Source of the DNA: Isosphaeraceae bacterium
Lineage (GTDB): Bacteria; Planctomycetota; Planctomycetia; Isosphaerales; Isosphaeraceae
DNA: 64,000 bases
Reading direction: 5' to 3'
NCBI GenBank assembly: GCA_031291845.1
Contig: JARLIH010000256.1
Location: forward strand, 32,729 to 96,728
Shown here: positions 58,751 to 64,000 of the stretch, piece after piece
Layout: each line of letters starts with the position of its first letter
How positions within the stretch are numbered: the first letter of the stretch is position 1
The notes under the pieces: model-generated
Told to the model about the DNA's origin: nothing
Seen by the model: only the letters and a program-made list of their open reading frames with translations
Database searches by the model: none
Translations under genes and position numbers: made by a program

Positions 58751-59119
58751 TCACGGCTGCGGGCCGCGTCTCCGTTTCACGGCCGGCCCGAGGTCGTTGC
58801 GGGCCATGTAGCCGATGCGCCCCTTATGGGTGCCCATCAGGATCTCGACGCGGACCCGGTCGGCCGTCGCGAGGCGCGACCGCTGCTTCGGACCCAGCGG
58901 TTTCAGGACCCGGACTTCGATCCCTTGCGGCAGCCGGTCGTTCAGGCCGTCGTCGGCGTAGAAGTCGGCCTTCTGCACTCCCGACATGCGGTTGATGTGC
59001 AGCGGATGGACCACGGCGAGCGTACCCGGCGGCAACGCGTCGCCGAACAGCTCGAAGAGACGCGTGCCCACGAAGGCCGCGAACAGGGCGAGCAGGAACA
59101 GGAGGAACCAGCGGTTCAT
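58751..59119 (-). CDS. small membrane-anchored protein, function unknown
   Basis: A 122-residue protein with an N-terminal hydrophobic segment (MNRWFLLFLLALFAAFVGTRLF), either anchor or signal peptide, and a basic soluble part (LAVVHPLHINRMSGVQKADFYADD, then IEVRVLKPLGPKQRSRLATADRVRVEILMGTHKGRIGYMARNDLG in family-like form), which resembles an SH3-like beta barrel with its closing THKGRIGYM. The start has GGGAG about nine bases upstream. It is on the same strand as the HTH/zinc-ribbon gene, 158 bases downstream of it. No family is named. Confidence 0.7.
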   Translation of the reverse strand: MNRWFLLFLLALFAAFVGTRLFELFGDALPPGTLAVVHPLHINRMSGVQKADFYADDGLNDRLPQGIEVRVLKPLGPKQRSRLATADRVRVEILMGTHKGRIGYMARNDLGPAVKRRRGPQP

Positions 59120-59277
59120 CGCGCCATCTCCCGAGGGCGGTTCGCCCCAAGAGCCGGGTCTCGCAGAACGTCAACAGGCGGACGTGCCGTCTCATCCCGC
59201 GCGGACGGAGGGTTAAGATGCTTTGGTCCCGAGCACCTGGCAAGTGAATTTCCGATGATGGGACGTCGGCCACACAT

Positions 59278-60849
59278 TCAAGGAGTGTCGTCCACGCGCG
59301 GCGGCACCGGCGCGGCCGGGCCCCCCCGCTTGCCCGAGGGACGCGAGCCGGGAGGGCCCCCCGGCGACGGGCCTACGGGGGGTTTGCGCGCGGCGAGTGG
59401 CATGCTCTTGAACTTGAGCGTCTTGGTCCCGTCAAGCTGCCAGCGCTCGCCCGACCAGACCCAGGCTGTCCCCAGCGCCACGCCACCTTCGCCGACGGCC
59501 GGCCAGATATGGAGATCGCACTCGCCGACCCCCGACTTGACACGCGCGAACTTGATCCGCGGCTCGATCACGGCCCCCGCGTCGGAAGCGGGCCAGTTCG
59601 TCGGCCGGACCTCCTTGAACCAAGCCTGGGCGTCCGACCAGGTCCCCGGCTCGACAACCGCCTGGATGCTCGACGGGTCGTCCCGGCAGAGCGCCTTGCC
59701 GATAAAGAGAGCGCGGTCCTGGACCTGGTTCGGCAGCTCCGGCTTGACCGAGAGCCGGGCGATCGCGGCGAAGGCCGCGCCACCCAGCAGCACGACCAGG
59801 GCCCCAGCCCGTGCCCAGCGCAGCACGCGCTGGCGGGTCCAGCGCCGGTACCGGTAGGGGGTCGTGATCGTCGTCGTGGGGGCCGAGCTCGCCGGCCTCG
59901 CCTGCGCACCGCTCGTCGATACCGCCTCGTGGTGGAGGCCGATCACGAAGGCATCGCTGGCGGCATCCCAGTAGAAATCCGTCCCACACACCTTGCAGCG
60001 CATCGGCCGGTTGAGCCTGCTGGTGGGGACGAGACCGGGACTCCTGCACGCGAGGTTCGGGCACGTCATGACGCGCGGGGGGCTCGGCTCTTTCTCCGCG
60101 GGCAGCTCAGGCAGCTCGGCCGGCTCGTCCATCGCCTCGGGCGGGTCGGCCTCTACCGCGCTCGTCTCACTGTCACCCGCCGAGTGCGGGGCATCGGCGA
60201 ACGCGGGTAAGTCGAACGCCGAAAAGTCGATCAGGTGTGGCGCAGCGTCGGCCGGCGCCGGGCCGTGGTGCTCCGTCTCGCGTACGGATCCGTCGGCCGG
60301 CAACGAACGCGCAAGGGCGCCCGGGGGAAGCTGGACGAGCCGCTCGAACGCATCGGGGTCGAGATGAACCGGGAATGCGCTTTCGGCTCGAACCTCGGGC
60401 GCAGGTCGATCGGAGGCCGCCGGCGCGACGACGACCGGGGGCGGTAACTCGGGCCTTGTCTTGGAAGCGACGACCGCGGCGGCGACGGTCGAGACCGGCG
60501 GCGCCAGGTCGGGCGCTGCCTTGAGCCTGAGGTCAGGCGCCGGGACCGCCTGCGGCGCGGGGGGCTCGGGCTCGGGGACCCGCACGGCCGGCGCCTCCGG
60601 ACGCGCGGCAGGGGCGGTTGGCGCCGGCCTACCACCTGCTTCGGACGGCTGCGCTCGAGGCGCCGGTTCGGAGGGACGGACCGGAGCGCCTCGCTGGCGA
60701 GCCAGATCGTTGACGACGGTCGACCGGAGCTTCCAGGTCCCGCTGCACAAGATGGCCGGCACCTCGCGCGCCTGGGCCTTGGCCCTGAGCTCGCCAGGGC
60801 TGATGCCCAAGATCCCGGCCGCTTCTTCGAGCGTGTACAGTAACGCCAT
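59278..60849 (-). CDS. HTH/zinc-ribbon/single-pass membrane protein
   Basis: A 523-residue protein with an unusual arrangement. Residues 1-52 resemble an excisionase/MerR-type helix-turn-helix (LYTLEEAAGILGISPGELRAKAQAREVPAI). A Pro/Ala-rich linker of about 200 residues follows, then a zinc ribbon around 262-290 (CPNLACRSPG and RCKVCGTDFYW), one membrane helix at about 343-365 (ARAGALVVLLGGAAFAAIARL), and a C-terminal domain of about 150 residues (PNQVQDRALFIGKALCRDDP, DLHIWPAVGEGGVALGTAWVW). In Planctomycetes HTH plus zinc ribbon plus helix proteins of unknown role are common. ATG 60849 is preferred; the open frame goes to 60966 without resemblance. It is divergent from the HEAT-SUMF gene. 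Confidence 0.75.
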   Translation of the reverse strand: MALLYTLEEAAGILGISPGELRAKAQAREVPAILCSGTWKLRSTVVNDLARQRGAPVRPSEPAPRAQPSEAGGRPAPTAPAARPEAPAVRVPEPEPPAPQAVPAPDLRLKAAPDLAPPVSTVAAAVVASKTRPELPPPVVVAPAASDRPAPEVRAESAFPVHLDPDAFERLVQLPPGALARSLPADGSVRETEHHGPAPADAAPHLIDFSAFDLPAFADAPHSAGDSETSAVEADPPEAMDEPAELPELPAEKEPSPPRVMTCPNLACRSPGLVPTSRLNRPMRCKVCGTDFYWDAASDAFVIGLHHEAVSTSGAQARPASSAPTTTITTPYRYRRWTRQRVLRWARAGALVVLLGGAAFAAIARLSVKPELPNQVQDRALFIGKALCRDDPSSIQAVVEPGTWSDAQAWFKEVRPTNWPASDAGAVIEPRIKFARVKSGVGECDLHIWPAVGEGGVALGTAWVWSGERWQLDGTKTLKFKSMPLAARKPPVGPSPGGPPGSRPSGKRGGPAAPVPPRVDDTP

Positions 60850-61225
60850 CGACCGATTTCCCCGGGCGCACGCCGAACCGGTCACGTCCCGACGGACGCC
60901 CAGCGACTCAAAATCGTACGAGGTCGAACTCGAGTCCGGAAGTCGATCTTCCACGATATTACACAACTATCATCAAGGCTTCACGCCATGCACACCGCGC
61001 GGGCGGGTCGTGCGCGGCGGTGTCCTTACCGAATCTTCACCGGATTCCCCGGAATTTTTCGTACTGGTCCATTATCATTCAGCGTTCCTGGCATCGGCCC
61101 TGTTAATAAATAAATCAAGAGTACTAAATTGTAGAGTTCGGATGTCGTCCGAGCCGAGCCGGAATGCCGCAGTCGACCTCCGGCGATCAACGCGCGCGCA
61201 CCCCGGACCAGAGCGCAGGAACTCC
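60850..61225. other. divergent intergenic region
   Basis: No gene is supported in these 376 bases. An AT-rich island lies at about 61085-61140. The region should hold the promoters of the HTH protein and of the HEAT-SUMF protein. Confidence 0.45.
61085..61140. promoter_or_regulatory. AT-rich island, probable promoter region
   Basis: GTTAATAAATAAATCAAGAG and TACTAAATTGTAGAG form an AT-rich block about 90-140 bases upstream of the HEAT-SUMF start and 240-290 bases upstream of the HTH-protein start. Exact boxes are not assigned. Confidence 0.35.
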
Positions 61226-63622
61226 ATGGCCGTCGTCGATCAGGGCGTGATGAATGGCGAGTCCGTCCCTCGCCTGATCGAGCAGTTGCAGAGCGGGGAG
61301 GCATCCTTGCGCTGGAAGGCCGCGCGGTCGCTCGGCCGGCTCGGGGCGGCGGCCGAGCCGGCGGTGCCCGTCCTGGCCGAGGCGCTCCGTGACCGGTCGG
61401 TCTTGCTGCGGGTGGCGGCGGCGGAAGCGTTGAACATGATGGCGCCGACTTCGCGCGCGGCCGTGCCCGCGCTCGTCAGAGCGCTGAAAGACCACTATGC
61501 GTCCGTCCGCGAGGTGGCCGCCGAGGCGCTGGGGAAGCTGGGGGCGGAGGCGTCGGAGGTGGTTGCGCCCCTGCGCGAGGCCCTGGGGGACGAGAGCCCG
61601 TACGTCCGGTCGCAGGCCGCCGATGCGCTGGTGCGGATCGGACCCGATGTGGTGCCGATCCTGGCCGACGGACTCGCCGATGCCGACGCGTCGATCCGGG
61701 CGGCCATGGCGACGGTCCTGGGGAGGATGGGGGGAGCGACCGGCGTCACCTTACCAGCGCTCCGCACTCTGGCGCAGGACAGCGAAGCATCCGTGCGCGC
61801 CGCGGCCGGCGAGGCGATCCGCAACCTCCTCGGCGGGCGATCCGCAGCGCCCGGGCTCCCGGCGGCGGGGGAGCCGGCCGGCGACGTCAATTCTCCCCAG
61901 GCGCAAGGCCCGGTCGAGCAAGAGAGCGCCGGGCGCGCTGCCGGCGAGCTCGCGAGCGTGCCGGCGTCGGGCCGACGCGACGACGAGCCCGCCGAGGCCG
62001 ATTGGCGGCTTCCGGAGGTGTTGCACCTCGGGCGGCTGCGGCCGGGCGGGGCGTACGAGTTCAGTCTGCGGTTCGATCTGCCCGGCGACGCGCGGCTCGC
62101 CCCCGACCTGGCCGGCCTGTCGGTCGAGCCTGAGCTTGTGGCGCCGGGGCCGAACGAGGTTGTGCTCCGCTTCGTCGCGCCGGCTCAGGAGGGTCCGGTC
62201 CGGGGGCGCCTGCGGCTGAGCACCGTGGCGGTGAGACGCTCGATCGTCGTGCGCGGTCAGGTCACCCCCGGGGCAAACGAGCCGTCGCGAACGCGCGCGG
62301 TGATCTGGGAACCGCTCGACTGGGCAGAGCGGCGCGCCGCGGCCAGCGCGCCGGAGTCCGCGAAGGCCGGCGGCAGTGGACCGGCCCAGCGCGATTCGCG
62401 CTGGGCCATAGAAGAGTTAAGCGCAGGGAGCCGGCCGGTTCCCCTCGTGCCCGAGGTGTTGGTCGTGCGGCCGAACTTGTCCGTCGAGGCGGGCCGTCCC
62501 GCCGAGCCTGCCGGGGGCGCTCTCCAACGGTTCGAGCCGCTCCGCAAGGCGGCCAAGGCGCGGGGTGGACGGCGGACGCGGAGCCGGAGCGGGATGCGGT
62601 GGGTCGTGGCGCTGTTGCTCTTGATGATCGCCCCGGTCGCCTTCACGTTCCGGGTCTGGCGGGGGCTCGCCATCGCGCCTCGCACGGCGGGCCCGGCGGT
62701 GCGCCGGGCCGCGGCGGACGCGCGAACCCCGGTCGCTGCGCCCCCCCAAAAAAAAGAGACCATGCCCCGGCCGGCGCGCGAGACGGCGGCCACGGTCGTG
62801 TCATCGCCCAAGCAACCGGGGCCCGTCGTCAATTCGCTCGGGATGCGCCTGACCTTCATCCCTACGGGGCGATTCATGATGGGCTCGCCCGACAGCGACG
62901 AGCCCAACGACCGGCCGCCGCACGAGGTACGGATCACGCGGCCGTTCTACCTGGCGATCCACGAAGTGACGCAGGCCGAGTGGCGCGCCCTCATGAATGA
63001 ACGTCCGAACCCAAGCTGGTTCGCGCGCAACGCCGACGGGTCCGGTCGCGACAAGGTGGCCGGGCTCGATACAGGCCGGCACCCCGTCGAGATCGTCTCC
63101 TGGGCCGACGCGGTGCTCTTCTGCAACCGCCTCAGCGTGAAGGAGGGCCTGGTCCCCTACTACCGGATCGAAGGGGATAAGGTCGCCGTCCCCGAGCCCG
63201 GGGGCAAAGGCTACCGCCTGCCGACCGAGGCCGAGTGGGAGTACGCCGTTCGCGACGGCGCGCGCGGGAACTGGTTCTTCGGCGCCTCCCCCACGATGCT
63301 CGGGCGCTATGCCTGGTTCAGTGAGAACTCGGACGAACGGACCCACCCGGTCGGCGAGAAGTCGCCCAACGACTTCGGCCTGTTCGACGTGTATGGGAAC
63401 GTCGCGGAGTGGTGCTGGGACTGGGACGGCCCCTATGGCGCCGAACCGCAATCCGACCCGACCGGCCCCCCCGACGGGCTCTACCGCGTGATCCGCGGCG
63501 GCGGCTGGAACGCCTATCGCGCCGACATCGGCAGCGCCCGGCGCTTCGCTCTGCAACCCGACGAGCGGCACAAAGACACCGGCTTCCGCGTGGCTCGAAC
63601 GGCTCTGGAGCCTCGCTCCTGA
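61226..63622 (+). CDS. HEAT-repeat membrane protein with C-terminal SUMF (FGE-like) domain
   Basis: A 798-residue fusion. Residues 10-205 are five to six HEAT repeats (AVPVLAEALRDRSVLLRVAAAEAL, AVPALVRALKDHYASVREVAAEAL). Residues about 255-350 form a beta domain (VLHLGRLRPGGAYEFSLRFDLP...VRGQVTPG). One membrane helix lies at about 456-472 (VVALLLLMIAPVAFTF). Residues 533-795 are a formylglycine-generating-enzyme-like/SUMF domain: VNSLGMRLTFIPTGRFMMGSP, RPPHEVRITRPFYLAIHEVTQAEW, YRLPTEAEWEYAVRDGA, DVYGNVAEWCWDWDG and VIRGGGWNAYRADIGSARRF. The Cys pair of real FGE near the RGGSW site is absent (SARR stands where C-R is usual), so it is probably a binding rather than an oxidising domain. ATG 61226 has AGGA upstream. 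The next gene follows by 15 bases. Confidence 0.9.
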   Translation: MAVVDQGVMNGESVPRLIEQLQSGEASLRWKAARSLGRLGAAAEPAVPVLAEALRDRSVLLRVAAAEALNMMAPTSRAAVPALVRALKDHYASVREVAAEALGKLGAEASEVVAPLREALGDESPYVRSQAADALVRIGPDVVPILADGLADADASIRAAMATVLGRMGGATGVTLPALRTLAQDSEASVRAAAGEAIRNLLGGRSAAPGLPAAGEPAGDVNSPQAQGPVEQESAGRAAGELASVPASGRRDDEPAEADWRLPEVLHLGRLRPGGAYEFSLRFDLPGDARLAPDLAGLSVEPELVAPGPNEVVLRFVAPAQEGPVRGRLRLSTVAVRRSIVVRGQVTPGANEPSRTRAVIWEPLDWAERRAAASAPESAKAGGSGPAQRDSRWAIEELSAGSRPVPLVPEVLVVRPNLSVEAGRPAEPAGGALQRFEPLRKAAKARGGRRTRSRSGMRWVVALLLLMIAPVAFTFRVWRGLAIAPRTAGPAVRRAAADARTPVAAPPQKKETMPRPARETAATVVSSPKQPGPVVNSLGMRLTFIPTGRFMMGSPDSDEPNDRPPHEVRITRPFYLAIHEVTQAEWRALMNERPNPSWFARNADGSGRDKVAGLDTGRHPVEIVSWADAVLFCNRLSVKEGLVPYYRIEGDKVAVPEPGGKGYRLPTEAEWEYAVRDGARGNWFFGASPTMLGRYAWFSENSDERTHPVGEKSPNDFGLFDVYGNVAEWCWDWDGPYGAEPQSDPTGPPDGLYRVIRGGGWNAYRADIGSARRFALQPDERHKDTGFRVARTALEPRS

Positions 63623-63637
63623 GCGGAGGATATTCTG

Positions 63638-64000
63638 ATGAGACGACGTCTCCTCGTGACATTGCTGCTGACGTGGATCCCGTGCAGCCGCATGGCCGGG
63701 GCCTGGGAATCGCCCGGCGGCGCGGGGCTGCCTCCCGTTCCCTCGAAACGGCTCCCCGAGGCCATCGCGCCCAAGCCGGCCTCTCTCGACGGGGACCGTG
63801 CCGCTCAGACGGCCCCGGCGACGGCCGAGACCGCTCCGCCCAAGCCCGCCCCCGCGCTCGAGCTGCTGTTCACCTACGGCTCCGAGAAGCAGAAGTGGGT
63901 CGAGGCCGCCACCGAACGCTTCAACGCCTCCGCCTTCGCACTCCCCTCCGGAGAACGCGTTCGCGTCAATCCCGTCGCCGTCGGCAGCGGGGAGCTCATC
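63638..64000 (+). CDS. secreted solute-binding protein, 5' part (runs off window)
   Basis: Only the first 121 residues are inside the window. A hydrophobic N-terminus, MRRRLLVTLLLTWIPCSRMAGA, looks like a signal peptide. A Pro/Ala linker follows and then LELLFTYGSEKQKWVEAATERFN, RVRVNPVAVGSGELI. This matches the start of the kinase ectodomain (INIAYGTEKEKWLKDALREF, RVHLIGMGSLEGA), so the gene probably encodes a related extracellular solute-binding domain. GGAGG lies eight bases upstream of the ATG, and it follows the HEAT-SUMF gene by 15 bases, so they are one operon. A von Willebrand A domain after the binding domain is common in such planctomycete proteins, but cannot be checked here. Confidence 0.8.
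   Translation, partial: MRRRLLVTLLLTWIPCSRMAGAWESPGGAGLPPVPSKRLPEAIAPKPASLDGDRAAQTAPATAETAPPKPAPALELLFTYGSEKQKWVEAATERFNASAFALPSGERVRVNPVAVGSGELI

Noticed and set aside
58652..59857. 401-residue plus-strand open frame starting MHFMHL
   Set aside because: Its start comes from the palindrome at 58627-58674 and the rest is antisense to two minus-strand genes. The same false start peptide arises at the other repeat copy near 30720.
60461..61225. 255-residue extension of the HEAT-SUMF protein
   Set aside because: It is antisense to the HTH protein for most of its length and crosses an AT-rich promoter island; the ATG at 61226 has its own ribosome-binding site.
1..64000. tRNA, rRNA or known riboswitch
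   Set aside because: No cloverleaf-type T-loop sequence or rRNA-like segment was seen in intergenic regions. This was read by eye only, so a tRNA search program could still find something small.

Overview
The window is high-GC DNA with the hallmarks of a soil or freshwater Planctomycetota bacterium, most like the Isosphaerales/Gemmatales lineages. The placement rests on gene content and is an inference. Markers are a receptor-type Ser/Thr kinase fused to a solute-binding ectodomain, HEAT-repeat proteins fused to a formylglycine-generating-enzyme-like (SUMF) domain, secreted glycine/tyrosine-rich and leucine-rich-repeat proteins, a C/H-rich small protein beside an RRM protein, and many palindromic dispersed repeats. 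I saw no tRNA, rRNA, CRISPR array, transposase or phage gene.

Layout. 0-16 kb: a possible decayed gene and a nested inverted repeat, then a K+-channel-like protein, a Ca2+/H+ antiporter, two hypothetical proteins, a sterol-desaturase-family hydroxylase, an aldo/keto reductase, a DUF433/DUF5615 toxin-antitoxin pair, a HEAT protein, an alkylation-repair pair (Ada-OGT-AlkA triple fusion translationally coupled to a 2OG-Fe(II) oxygenase), an RRM protein with a small Cys protein, a GNAT acetyltransferase and a large secreted Gly/Tyr-rich TPR protein. 16.5-29.5 kb: a co-directional cassette of unusual hydrolases: an alpha/beta-hydrolase fused to an HExxH metallopeptidase, an MBL-fold hydrolase, a 1618-residue polytopic receptor-like membrane protein, a truncated patatin phospholipase, a YukJ/DUF2278 protein and a double-HKD phospholipase D-like protein. 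This is the best candidate in the window for an undescribed system: three lipid-active folds, a protease, a metallohydrolase and one giant membrane protein, behind a perfect 16-bp palindrome. 29.6-33 kb: a substrate-binding lipoprotein, an LRR protein and a secreted coiled-coil protein.

33-50 kb is a surface-glycan locus: a WecE/RffA aminotransferase between two paralogous polytopic membrane proteins, then a GT2 glycosyltransferase, two methyltransferases, an epimerase, an ATP-grasp ligase, a metallophosphoesterase and a WbqC protein, nearly all joined by 4-bp ATGA or longer overlaps, followed by three large polytopic glycosyltransferase/YfhO-like proteins. One paralogous membrane protein carries a palindromic repeat inserted in frame in its coding sequence. 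50-64 kb: a short GspE/PilB-type ATPase, a small hypothetical, the kinase/solute-binding fusion, a secreted beta-helix protein, a GspF/PilC-type protein, a small membrane protein, an HTH/zinc-ribbon/membrane protein, a HEAT-SUMF membrane protein and, running off the end, a secreted solute-binding protein related to the kinase ectodomain.

Several families of palindromic repeats sit between genes and in places supply start or stop codons of neighbouring genes; start sites were chosen with this in mind. Short AT-rich islands in otherwise GC-rich gaps are probably promoters.
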